From Archegozetes longisetosus (Eukaryota > Arthropoda > Arachnida > Sarcoptiformes > Trhypochthoniidae): DNA of 64,000 nucleotides. The position numbers and the translations under genes are program-made. The stretch covers positions 11,629,112 to 11,693,111 of the forward strand of contig JAEMBT020000009.1 of the NCBI GenBank assembly GCA_018873245.2. The letters run 5' to 3'. Within the stretch, counting starts at the first letter, position 1, and the number at the start of each line of letters is the position of its first letter. The notes under the pieces were generated by a model. It was given only the letters and a program-made list of their open reading frames with translations. It was not told the DNA's origin and searched no databases. Positions 25,169-36,661 of this stretch are shown piece by piece.

Positions 25169-25964
25169 ACAGTTTTGTGAGACAATAGAAATGCTATGAA
25201 ATTGCATCAATTAAGTCAAGCAAATGATTTGTGAAAATACTCTAATAAAACATTTATTTAGTTATTTTGCAAAGCTATGTATTTTATGTAACTTGCTGTA
25301 AATTCGTGGCAATTCATTTCAAAAACATCATTCTTAATGTGATACACTAAGTGTGATATTGTTAACTTTGCTCAACAAATTTCATATTAAGTGATTATAT
25401 TTTTATATAATCGACATGTGAGACCTTCGATTTAGTTGAAGATCAACTTTTCAATTAACACTTCATTCATTTGACTATTGAAGTCTTCAAAGTAGGTGAA
25501 GTCAATTGTTTTAAATTGTTGAAAAAGCAATTATTTTTACATGAATTAACTTTAAAAGTGGCGTAAGCATAATTGTGGTATAATAATTGATGCACAAATA
25601 ATATTTTTTAATAGTTTCGAAAAATTGATGCTAAACAAGACAAATAATAATTAAATAACTCACGACAATAACTTTGAATGCAATTTTTAATTATATTCAA
25701 TGAAAAATGACATAAATAGAAATAGATTTGAATAAAGTTGTCAACCATAAAATTAATAACATGCGTAATAGCCAGGTTTGAAGCTTTTATCTTAAGTGAA
25801 AATATTATTTCATTAACAATTGTTTGTAATTCGTTGTCACAAATTGATTCCAAAAGTTTTGACCCAAACTGTATTTTGTCTGAAAATATTCTTATCAAAA
25901 GTGCAGCAAATCATTTGCATACAATCGGATTATCTCTTCAATCGGATAAGAATTGATATATAAT
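25169..25964. other. Intergenic, no gene seen
   Basis: Overlapping open frames on both strands at 25608-25956 have no recognised domain and are probably chance. Confidence 0.4.
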
Positions 25965-26190
25965 TTGAATTGATGTATAGTTTCAATTAACATTTAATTT
26001 CAATTAATATATATTTCAACCAACGCATATAATTAGTGTATTACTCCAGACGAAGAATAAGTTGCGAAAATTGGTCAGAAAAAGTATGAGTGTTTTGTTG
26101 TATATCGACAAACCCAGAGAACCACGAGAAGGTCAAACACATAAAGGAGACATGTGGTCGAATGTGTAATGTGCTACTAGTCATAAATCA
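25965..26190 (+). repeat. Dispersed repeat, copy B
   Basis: Same-orientation copy of 10925-11145, with cagacgaagaataagttgcg, acaaacccagagaaccacga and gtgtaatgtgctact. It lies just downstream of the ankyrin gene's 3' end. Confidence 0.65.
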
Positions 26191-26432
26191 ATAGTTTTGC
26201 TCAATTACTACTTTTGATTAGATTCGAATTACTTAAATGACAATTTGCATGAATGCATATAAATTGTATGAAAAGCTGGTGAGTAGTGACCATAACCTAA
26301 TTTCAAATGAATCGTTAGATTTCCAGATTAAACAGTCAAATGTCTTATTTGAAGCACTAAAGATTTGATTATCCATAAATGCATTAGATGTAGGATTGTT
26401 ATATTAAAAATGACGATATGTCAGAAGGCAGT

Positions 26433-29400
26433 TCAGAGTCTTAGTTTGTGGCAGTTTAAACAATTTTGAAGCTTTTTTACATACGAGACTAATATTTCTG
26501 GAATCTTATTGCCATTGTCACTCATAATAGCTTTATATATATCTGATTGTACTTCTGCAAAGTCAATCAGTTCATCTGCTGGTATGTTACAAATAGAACT
26601 CAATACTTTTCCGAATTCTTCTGTAATGCTTAACGCATTGACTTGAACTTCTAATGAGGACATTGATCGGGTCAATATGTACTTTTGACTTGTGAATTTT
26701 CTAATGAACACATCTAGAAGTAATATCGTACCATTGACATGAATTTGTGAGAGATTTGATGAGATATCATATATGTTTCGTTGTGTAGAAGTTAAAGCAG
26801 GAATACCTTGACCAAACATTACACCAATAGCCCATATAAATAAGTCGTTTATGAAAGAAGATGTCTTTGGAGCACTACTCGCTACCATGTCAATATGACG
26901 GCGGACACGAATTGTTTTAGCAACTGAGGCAGTAGAACTGCTGCTTCTTCTTTCCTGTTCTTGCTTTAAAAATCCTATTGCATCTTTGGAATTGTATTCC
27001 CTGGCAATATCCAATGGCTTTTGACCACCATAACCTTCAGCGTTAATGTCAGCTCCACTTTCCATTAGAAATTTTATTACATCTAAATGATCATTGAGAA
27101 CAGCATAGTGCAAAGGCGTCCAATCTTGATTTCCTTTATCATGTATGTTTGCACCTCTATCAAGAAGAAGTTTTACTACGTCAAGTTTACCATACTCTGA
27201 AGCCAAATGTAAAGGTGTACCTCCATTCTTTTGTTTGGTATTAATGTCAGCACCTTTATCTATGAGGAGTCTGACAACATCCAAGTCACCTCTTTCAGCA
27301 GCAAAGTGCAGAGGTGTTGCACCGTACTTATCCTTAGAGTTGATATTCTTGTCTATAAAATATTCTACTGCCTTTAATGTTCCGTATTTGATGGCAGCAT
27401 GTAAAGTTGTTACATTATCCAATGAAGCTAATTCATTAACAATCAGATTCATTATCTCCGAATTATTCGTCAATCCTAAAGGTGTCAGACCATTCTTATT
27501 TCTTGATTTAACTCTGGCACCTTTATTTATAAGAAGTCTGACCATACCTAAGCTACCTCTTTCAGCAGCAAAGTGTAAAGGTGTAGAGCCATGCTTATCT
27601 TTAGTATTAATATCAGTGTTGATGAAAAGTTCTACTGCCTTTAATGTTCCGTATTTGATGGCAGCATGTAAGGGTGTTACATTGTCTAATGTAGATAATT
27701 TGTTAACAAGAAGCTTTATTAAGTCTGAGTTATCTGTCAATGCTAGGGGTGTCAGACCATACTTGTTTTTCGCATAAACAACAGCACCTTTATCTAAAAA
27801 AAGTTTAGCTATATCCAAGCCTCCTCTTTGAGCAGCAAAGTGCAAAGGTGTCCAATCATTCTTGTCACTAGCATTAATATCAGCATGTTTTTCTATGAGA
27901 AATTTGATCACATTCAAATGCCCATTGTGGGCTGCCCAGTGCAAAGGTGTCCTACCTTCCATTTGCTTAGTATTCAAATCAGCTCCGTTCTCAAAAAGAA
28001 ATTCAACAACATCTAATTTGCCTTCCTTAGCGGCATAATAGAGAGGAGTTGAACCAAAATTATCTTTAGTGTTAACCTTAACGCCTCTAGCGACAAGTAG
28101 CTTAACTACACTCAATTTACCATTATTTGCAACCAAGTGTAATGGCATACTTCCATCCTTAGCCTTTGCATTGAGATCTGCACCTTTATCTATAAGAAGA
28201 CTGATCACATTCAAGTTTCCATCGTAAGCAGCAAAGTGCAATGGTGTCCAACCATTTCGCATTTTAGCATTAATACCAGCTCCATTTTCTAATAAAATTC
28301 TAATTATTTCCGTATAAGCTCTTGCAACAGCTATGTGGAGAAGATGCATTCTATTAATAACATCAGTTATATCTTCCAATTCTTTTAACTTCTCAATCCA
28401 GTCTCTGGCCTTCTGGACATCATTTTCTTTTATACCACTTATTAGCTCACTCTTTAAGCGTTCAAGACTTGAAATTATAGTTATAGGTGAACTAGTTGTA
28501 CTTGAAGTTGTTACATATATTTCTACTGCAATAGTTTGATTTGTGTTGATCGATATGCTATCAACTATAGATATACTGGAATAATCTGCTTGTGCTTGCT
28601 CTAAAATTTTTATTACATTAGAACTACTACCAGATTGAGCAGCAAACTCTTTTGGTGTTTTGCCATTCTTGTCACTAGCATTAATATCAGCATGTTTTTC
28701 TATGAGAAATTTGATCACATTCAAATGCCCATTGTGGGCTGCCCAGTGCAAAGGTGTCCTACCTTCCATTTGCTTAGTATTCAAATCACCTCCGTTCTCA
28801 AAAAGAAATTCAACAACATCTAATTTGCCTTCCTTAGCGGCATAATAGAGAGGAGTTGAACCAAAATTATCTTTAGTGTTAACGTTGACACCTCTAGTGA
28901 CAAGTAGCTTAACTACAGTCAGATTACCATTATTTACAGCTAAGTGTAATGGTGTGCTTCCATCTCTAGCCTTTGCATTGAGATCTGCACCTTTATCTAT
29001 AAGAAGACTGATCACATTCAAGTTTCCATCGTAAGCAGCAAAGTGCAATGGTGTCCAACCATTTCGCATTTTAGCATTAATACCAGCTCCATTTTCTAAT
29101 AAAATTCTAATTATTTCCGTATAAGCTCTTGCAACAGCTATGTGGAGAAGATGCATTCTATTAATAACATCAGTTATATCTTCCAATTCTTTTAACTTCT
29201 CAATCCAGTCTCTGGCTTTCTGGACATCATTTTCTTTTATACCACTTATTAGCTCACTTTTTAAGCGTTCAAGACTTGAAATTATAGTTATAGGTGAACT
29301 AGTTGTACTTGAAGTTGTTACAGATATTTCTACTGCAATAGTTTGATTTGTGTTGATCGATATGCTATCAACTGTAGATATACTGGAATAATCTGCTTGT

Positions 29401-32400
29401 GCTTGCTCTAAAATTTTTATTACATTAGAACTACTACCAGATTGAGCAGCAAACTCTTTTGGTGTTTTGCCATTCTTATCAGTAACACTGATATCAGCGT
29501 GTCTTTCTATGAGAAATTTGACCACGTCCAAATGTTCATTGTAGGCTGCCCAGTGTAAAGGTGTCCTTCCATCCATTTGCTTAGTATTAACACCAGCTCC
29601 TTTCTCTACAAGTAATATAGCAACATCCAATTTACCTTCTTTAGCCGCATAATAGAGAGGAGTTGAACCAAAATTATCTTTAGTGTTAACGTTGACACCT
29701 CTAGTGAAAAGTAGCTTAACTACACTCAGATTACCATTATTTGCAGCTAAGTGTAATGGTGTACTTCCATCTCTAGCCTTCGCATTGAGATCTGCACCTT
29801 TATCTATAAGAAGACTGATCACATTCAAGTTTCCATCGTAAGCAGCAAAGTGTAAAGGTGTCCAACCATTTCCCATCTTAGCATTAATACCAGCTCCATT
29901 TTCTAATAAAATTCTAATTATTTCCGTATAACCTCTTGCAACAGCTATGTGGAGAAGACGCATTCTATCTATGATATCATTTATATCCCCTAATTCTTTA
30001 GACTTTTCAATGTAATCTCTAATCTTTTGAGGATTGTTTTCTGTTATACAAGTAAACAGCTTATTCTTCAAGCGTTCAAGGCTTGAACATGTAATTATTG
30101 GTGAACTAGTTGTGTTTGAAGTTATAAATATTTCAATTGTAGTGATCTGATTCGTGTTGGCGGATTTGCTGCTAACTGTAGACGTTCTGATATAATCTAC
30201 ATGCGCTTGCTCTAAAAGTTTTACTACTTTAGAACTAATACCAGATTGAGCAGCAAAGTCCTTTGGTGTTTTGCCATCCTTATCAGCAATAGCAATGTCA
30301 GCATTTTTTCCTACTAGAAATTCGACCACATTCAAATGACCGTTGTAAGCTGCCCAATGTAAAGGTGTCCTACCATCTCTTTGCACAGTATTCACATGAG
30401 CTTGGTTTTTTACAAGCAATTTAACAACTTCCAATTTGCCTTCTTTAGCAGCATAGTATAGAGGAGTTGAACCAAAATCATCTTTCGCTTCAATGCTAGC
30501 ACCTTTTTCTATAAGTAGTTCGGCTAAACTTAAATTACCACTGTAAGCAGTCCAATGTAGAGGTGTCCAACCATCATTTTTCGTAAGATTAATATTAGCT
30601 CCTTTATCTACGAATAGCTTAACTTCGTTGTAATTATTGTTGTGAACGGCAAAATGTAAGGGTGTCCAATCATTGTTAGTTTTAGAGTTAATGTCAGCAT
30701 TTTTACTTATTAGAAGCTTGATTAAACTCAAATCATTATTTTCTGAAGCTAGATGTAATGGTGTCCATCCAAATTCAGTTTTTGCTTTAACGTTAGCACC
30801 TTTATCTAGAAGAAACTTAATCACTTTTAAGTAACCTTTTTTAACAGCAAGGTGTAAGGATGTCAAGTTATCTTTTATTCTAACATTTGTATCAATATCA
30901 TTAGAAATGATTTCTTCAATTTTACTTATATCTCCTTTTTTCACAGCATCAAACAATCCTTCTTTATTAAGAATTTCAATAACTTTCGAATGATTCTTTT
31001 CCTTAGCAATACCTAATGATGTTTTCCCAGAACTGGTTACAGCATTAAAATCAGCACCTTTATTAATTAGCAATTGAACTACATTCAAGTTACTGTTTTT
31101 GACAGCGAAGTGTAGAGGTGTCCACTCATCCTCTTCTTTAGCATTAATATCAGCACCTCTATCAAGTAGAATTCTCACTATATCAACTTTATCATTATAA
31201 TGAGCAGCCAAGTGAAGAGGTGTCCTCTTGTCTTCTTCTTTAGCATTAATGTCAGCACCTCTATCAAGTAGAATTCTCACTATATCAACTTTATCATTAT
31301 AATGAGCAGCCAAGTGTAGAGGTGTCCATTTATCCTCTTCTATAGCATTAATGTCAGCACCTTTATCAAGTAGAATTCTCACTATATCAACTTTATCATT
31401 ATAATGAGCAGCGAAGTGTAGGGGTGTTCTCTTGTCCTCTTCTATAGCATTAATGTCAGCACCTTTATCAACAAGCAGCTTTACTACATCAGCTTTATCA
31501 TAGCGAGCAGCCAAGTGTAGAGGTGTAGCATTATCACCATTTTCGACATTAATATCAGCACCATTATCAAGAAGAAGTCTCACTACATCAGGTTTATTAT
31601 AGCGAGTAGCCAAATGAAGAGATGTTGCATTATCATTACTTTTGACATTAATATCAGCACCTTTATCAAGTAGAAGTCTTATAAAATCATGATCGCCTTT
31701 ATAACGAGCAGCTACATGTAGGGGTGTCCACTCGTCCTTTTGCTTAGCATTAATGTCAGCACCTTTATCAAGTAGAAGTTTTACAATGTCAGGATGACCA
31801 TTATAACGAGCAGCCACATGTAAGGATGTCCACTCATCTTTTCCTTTAGCGTTAATGTCAGCATCTCTTTCAAGAAGAAGTTTCACGACATCCGGTTTGC
31901 CATTTTGAGTAGCCATGTGCAATGGTGTCCAATCTTCATTATCTTTAGCAGTAATGTCAGCACTTCTATTAAGTAGAAGTTCTACAATGTCAGGTTCGCT
32001 ATTATAACGAGCAGCCACATGTAAAGGTGTCCACCCATCATTTTCTTTGGCATTAATGTCAACACCTCTTTTGAGAAGAAGTTTCACGACATCCGGTTTG
32101 CCATTTTGAGTAGCCATGTGCAATGGTGTCCAATCTTTATTATCTTTAGCAGTAATATCAGCACTTCTATTAAGTAGAAGTCCTACAATGTCAGGTTCGC
32201 TATTATAACGAGCAGCTACATGTAAGGGTGTCCACTCATCCCTTTCTTTGGCATTAATGTCAACACCTCTTTCAAGAAGAAGTTTCACGACATCCGGTTT
32301 GTAATTATAACGAGCAGCTGTATGTAAAAGTGTCCACTCATCTTTACCTTTAGCGTTAATGTCAGCATCTCTTTCAAGAAGAAGTTTCACGACATCCGGT

Positions 32401-33595
32401 TTGCCATTTTGAGTAGCCATGTGCAGTGGTGTCCAATCTCTATCATCTTTAGCAGTAATGTCAGCACCTTTATCAAGTAGAAGTTCTACAATGTCAGGTT
32501 CGCTATTATAACGAGCAGCCACATGTAAAGGTGTCCACTCATCATTTTCTTTGGCATTAATGTCAACACCTCTTTCGAGAAGAAGTTTCACGACATCCGG
32601 TTTGCCATTTTGAGTAGCCATGTGCAGTGGTGTCCAATCTCTATTATCTTTAGCAGTAATGTCAGCACCTTTATCAAGTAGAAGTTCTACAATGTCAGGT
32701 TCGCTATTATAACGAGCAGCCACATGTAAAGGTGTCCACTCATCCTTTCTTTAGCATTAATGTCGGCATCATTTTCTATCAAAAGCTTGACCACGTTGGA
32801 TTTGCCTTCTTTAACAGCAACGTGTAGTGGTGTTTCGCCATCAATGTTTTTAGCATTAGCACTTGCTCCTTTATCTATTAGAAACTTAGTAATTTCAAAG
32901 TAGCCGCTTTCAGAAGCTCGATGTAAAGGAGTCCAATTGTTCCAACCAAAAGCATTGATATCAGCACCTCTGTCAACAAGAGTCGCAACTACTACAAGTT
33001 TATTATTTTCACGAGATGCTAAGTGTAAAGGTGTCCAACTCCACTTGGTTTTAGCATTGATATCAGCACCGTTATCAAGAAGAAGCTCTACTACATCAGG
33101 TTCGTCACTATCACGAGCAGTGAAGTGTAGAGGTATCCAACCTTCATTATCTTTAGCATTAACGTCAGCACCACTCTTGAGTAGAAGTCTCACGACATCA
33201 GGTTTGCCTTTATTACGAGCGGCCAAGTGTAAAGGTGTCCAACCATTCATGTCAGTAACATTAACATCAGCTCCTTTGATTAATAATGCCTCAACTATTT
33301 CCTTATTACCGTTAGTTGCAGCCAAGTGTAGAAGTGTATTCTGATTTTCATTTTTCATATTAATTATATCCTTTAATACTCCGGTTTCCATTGCCTTTTC
33401 AATGTTGTTTCTAAGCATTTGAATACTATTTACAGTTCTGAACATCTCATTTTTCAAAATCTCAATTCTTGTGTTAATAGCCTCTATTGATGTTGTCTTA
33501 ACTGTTGTTGCTATTTTGGGTGTGTTAATTGTAGACATATCAGACATCGTTTGCATTAGGTAATCTACATAAGCAAAATACATTAAATTTAACAT
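26433..33595 (-). CDS. Giant ankyrin-repeat protein, latrotoxin-like, with furin-type site and C-terminal domain; one frame break
   Basis: Two open segments, 32687-33595 (302 codons) and 26433-32723 (2096 codons), overlap and continue the same repeat series. One base appears missing in the C run at 32744-32745 compared with neighbouring repeats. The locus would encode about 2390 residues. Order: a short N-terminal non-repeat region of about 80 residues, roughly 45-55 ankyrin repeats, three Ser/Thr-rich linkers followed by an ERLK...WIEKLKEL helical segment (genome 30000-30220, 29170-29420, 28360-28615), more repeats, then a Ser-rich stretch with RVRR (residues 1939-1942 of the long segment) and a unique 154-residue C-terminal domain (FINDLFIWAIGVMFGQGIPA, later NGTILLLDVFIRKF). 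Latrotoxin precursors are cleaved by furin before a C-terminal domain, and the layout matches that. No latrotoxin N-terminal pore-forming region or clear signal peptide is seen, so toxin activity is only inferred. A cytosolic scaffold is the alternative. Confidence 0.85.
27857..29470 (-). repeat. 807-bp tandem duplication inside the ankyrin gene
   Basis: 27857-28663 and 28664-29470 are nearly identical: only scattered single-base changes were seen, for example gttacatat versus gttacagat. Each encodes one 269-residue module of a linker plus about five ankyrin repeats. A third, more diverged module follows at about 29471-30280. Near identity indicates recent unequal crossing-over or gene conversion. 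Confidence 0.9.
31780..32720 (-). repeat. Higher-order array of paired ankyrin units, 201-bp period
   Basis: Pairs of repeats (DWTPLHMATQNGKPDVVKLL, then EWTPLHVAARYNSEPDIV) recur with a 201-bp (67-residue) period; for example, the ctatnatctttagcagtaat word is at 32440 and 32641. About four to five pairs are present, one with an extra unit. Growth was by two-repeat steps in this part of the gene. Confidence 0.85.
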
Positions 33596-34033
33596 ATTTG
33601 CTTAAAATTCAGTAACTTTTTTAAAAACCTATTCCAATTGAAGGATCAGGCGATTCAGCTTGAAGGTTAGAGTGATTTAAACTGGAATTAAATACTATCA
33701 GATGTATAATTATTTGTTAAATTGAATTAAAACTTTAGTTAAATGGAACACAAACATCAAATATGGAAGAAAAACAGGTTTGATTCAACATATTTAAAAA
33801 TAACTGCTTTCCCTATAAGTCGATCACCTTCAAATATATAAATTATATTAAGATATATCAATAATTTAATCTTTATATAATTCACCTTAAAGATAATTTT
33901 GCCATGCTGTTTCTTCACTTACTGCTTTGTTAGTACATATGTATATTTCAATAATTAATTCTATCTTAAAAGCTGGTGTAAGAAATGTTCATCTCTAAAA
34001 CTTTCTGAGGATAATATGTTAGCCATAAGTAAG
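33596..34033 (-). promoter_or_regulatory. 5' flank of the main ankyrin gene
   Basis: Contains the block shared with the left ankyrin locus (acatcaaatatggaagaaaa at about 33752). It ends at the transposon nest. No TATA box or initiator could be assigned with confidence. Confidence 0.45.
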
Positions 34034-34379
34034 AATCATTAGGGTTGGCTTCAACTTTTGCGTGAAGCCGGGAAAACCATTACATATCTATATATTTATC
34101 ACCCGAATGACTTGACAAACATAAGTCTCAAGCCAAGCCCTACTCCGGCTATTTTTAAGCCACGCCCACAAAAAAATTTAAGCCACAGCCAACAAAATAT
34201 GTGGAAAAGTTTTCTCAAATTTTCTTCTAAATATGCTATTTAAGAATACGCAAGCAGATTCTCGGAATTCTTTATGTGAGCAAAGTTATAAAGAACGATG
34301 ACAAACCCTGCCTATCAATTTTATAATTACAAATATAATTATTCATATTTATTTTAATGTAAAAGTGGGGGCCCCACCC

Positions 34380-34700
34380 TCCTTCCCCACCATACACCCC
34401 TAATGGTCGCTGCTAATACTTACTCTTGTTCCTCCAATTCCACGCAGATATTATTTTAAAATTCTGCGGGAATTGGTATCTCGGGTAAATGTAAGCATAC
34501 CCGTGAAACCACAGAACTGTCGCGATGTGCGCACAACATCTGGAATGTTGCGAAACATGTGCGAAACAACCGCTGGAAGACCCAATTTGATGCTGGTCAT
34601 TGACCGTCGTCCCAGTAGCATGTTGAGGAACCACAGGAACACTGGGGGCCGACTCCCTGTGGACCAATGCGCTTCACGTTGTGAAGACATATTTGGCATT
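34380..34700. other. GC-rich island of unknown nature
   Basis: About 320 bp of roughly balanced base composition inside very AT-rich DNA, between the arms of the MULE-like element. Open frames of 76-84 codons exist on both strands (34451-34699 minus, 34473-34703 plus), which is expected when stops are rare, and neither is recognised. It contains short palindromic words (gttgcgaaacatgtgcgaaac). It may be cargo captured by the element. Confidence 0.4.
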
Positions 34701-35489
34701 TGAATGATATATTATTCAAGCTAAACATTATATGTATTTTTTAACGCTTAATCCGAATCTGAAGTCCAAATCTTTTTATATAGAATATTTTTCGAGATAT
34801 TTGAATTTTTATATTAAATTTTCGATTTTAACTTTTTATATAAATGATACATGATTTCGATGTAGAATTTAATGCTGATTACAAATATGTAAGCCATTTC
34901 CCGATACCTCTAATATTCACTGAATAAATCGATATTTAAATATGTTTCATAACTTTGAAGCCACCTAGCGGCTAAACTATAAGTTGTACCGAGGTGGGCT
35001 CACAGACACTTTTGATCAGGCTTGTGATCTCTATTAAAATATGTCATTAGTTCTGGATTGCATCAATAGGCAAAATCCCATAGACTTATTGGCATCGTTC
35101 TTTAAAAGTTCTATATTAATTATGTTCTTTTCCACTATTGGAATATCAAAATATTTGAAAATTCTTAACTTTGTTCACATAAGGAATTTCGATAATCTGC
35201 TTGCATATTCTTAAATAGTATATTTAGAAGAAAATTTAAGAAAGTTTGGTGGGTGTGGCTTGACACTTGTTAGTCAAGTTATGCTGATAACAAATATACA
35301 GTCAGCACGAAAACTAACTTTAGGGATACAAAGCTTTATAACTTTTGAACCACTTATTCAATTTTGATGCGTTTTTTTAAATGAAGAAAAACTCCCCCAG
35401 TTAATAAAACTTAGATATAGAATGTATAACAACAAAATAAATTAGTCAAATTATACTTTATTTAAAAAAAATCAAGAACTTAATAAAAA

Positions 35490-35717
35490 CTAGGATTTAG
35501 TATAGCCCCCAGAAGCCTCGCGAATAGATTCTAAGCGACGAGTCATCGATTGAACCAAATTTATAAAGCATTCCCGCCAGGAAACGTCACACATTTTTTT
35601 ATGAGCTCCACTCAGAGCATTGATTAAGTCCTCTTTAGATGTAATAAGAGGCCTTTCACTTCTCACCAAGCCTTTGATCATAGCTCCGACATTCTCATCA
35701 GTAAATAAAATATTCAT
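35490..35717 (-). pseudogene. Tc1 transposase C-terminal fragment
   Basis: 75 codons ending INLVQSMTRRLESIREASGG-YTKS, the typical Tc1-family DDE transposase tail (NLVxSMPRRLxAVIxAKGGxTKY). The catalytic DDE core and the HTH DNA-binding part are absent; the sequence upstream degrades into the CT microsatellite. It cannot catalyse transposition. Confidence 0.85.
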
Positions 35718-35805
35718 AATTTACTGTCAATACTTGCCAAGTTCTCCTATAATTACCGATCTCTTTCGTCCCTGTGCCCTCAATTTTATAAATTTTCGAA
35801 ATTTT

Positions 35806-35809
<4 letters not shown>

Positions 35810-35877
<68 letters not shown>
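35810..35877. repeat. (CT)n microsatellite
   Basis: 68 bp of pure CT repeat inside the Tc1-like element. Confidence 0.98.
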
Positions 35878-35879
<2 letters not shown>

Positions 35880-36178
35880 AATAGCGAAAGGAACTTCAAT
35901 TAATAATTAAATAAATATTAATTTCAATTAATTGAATGATTTGTTTCCAAATTTATTCAAAGAACAAAACAAAAATATATTCTGAACATCAGTTCAACAA
36001 TAAATTATGTTTACATTAAATTTATTTTGTACCTGAATTTAAAATTTCATGTAAACTCGATTTTTCCTTTATAATTTTTTCTTCAATTGTGATTTTAACA
36101 AATTTTTATAAAACCGGGTGAGTTTTTTTTCATTTTAAAAAACCGCATCAAAATTGAATGAGTGGTTTATAGGGATAA

Positions 36179-36306
36179 CAGTATAACTTTGCAAATTTTA
36201 AGGTTCCTTTTTCAACACTATAACCAGTAATGTTCATAATCAATTGTATTAATCTCTTTAATATAGTGTTGAATTTGGGGGCTCTAAAAATTGCAAAGTT
36301 ATACTG
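36179..36306. mobile_element. Small MITE nested in the Tc1-like element, 128 bp
   Basis: Arms cagtataactttgcaaattt (36179) and its near reverse complement ending at 36306, about 45 bp each with several differences, form a foldback with a short centre. It is the third level of nesting at this site. A TA target duplication is not clear. Confidence 0.65.
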
Positions 36307-36661
36307 ATGTCTCTATAAAAGTTATAAAGCTTTTTATCCCTAAAGTTAATTTTCGTGCTGACTGTATATGTATGTAGTGGCTCCATCTGCTTCACGGAAA
36401 GTAAAAGCTAATCAAAATTTTGCAAAATCGAACTCAAAATTTATAACTCCGCCCACATAAGGAGTTTTGAGAATTTGTTTGCATATTCTTAAACAGTATA
36501 TGTAAAAGAAAAATTGAGAAAATTTTGGTGGGTGGAGCTTAGAAGTGGCCGGAGGTGGGTGAGGCCTGAGACTTGCATGCCAAGTCATGCTGATAATGAA
36601 TATGTAGATATGTAATTTTTTCCCCAACTTCACGCAAAAGTAAAAGCCAACCAATCATTGG

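Larger units (their letters stand above)
35299..36364 (-). mobile_element. Degenerate Tc1-like transposon
   Basis: Termini cagtcagcacgaaaactaac (35299) and its reverse complement ending at 36364 are flanked by TA (35297-35298 and 36365-36366). Inverted similarity continues for about 100 bp (35299-35400 with 36120-36180 and 36306-36364). Between them lies the 3' end of a transposase gene, a (CT)n tract and a nested MITE. It is inserted in the right arm of the MULE-like element. Confidence 0.85.
34043..36652. mobile_element. MULE-like element with long TIRs, containing nested insertions
   Basis: The left end 34043-34067 (ggttggcttcaacttttgcg...) and right end 36628-36652 are reverse complements with two mismatches. 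The similarity continues inward for about 250 bp with indels. Flanking direct repeats are aatcattag (34034-34042) and aatcattgg (36653-36661). The paralogous empty site aagcattag is at 3798-3806, followed by gtgtaagatt as in the right flank. The right arm is present twice: one copy (35160-35298 plus 36367-36412) is split by a Tc1-like element. No transposase of its own was found. The class is inferred from TIR and duplication length. Confidence 0.75.

Noticed and set aside
27145..27777. 210-codon plus-strand frame
   Set aside because: Antisense shadow of the ankyrin repeats; its repeated Ser/Leu-rich pattern comes from the 99-bp periodicity of the opposite strand. The same holds for 502-810, 2363-2635, 28333-28845, 29140-29346 and 32937-33344.
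35620..35910. 96-codon plus-strand frame ending in Ser-Leu repeats
   Set aside because: Translation of the (CT)n tract and antisense of the Tc1 transposase fragment.
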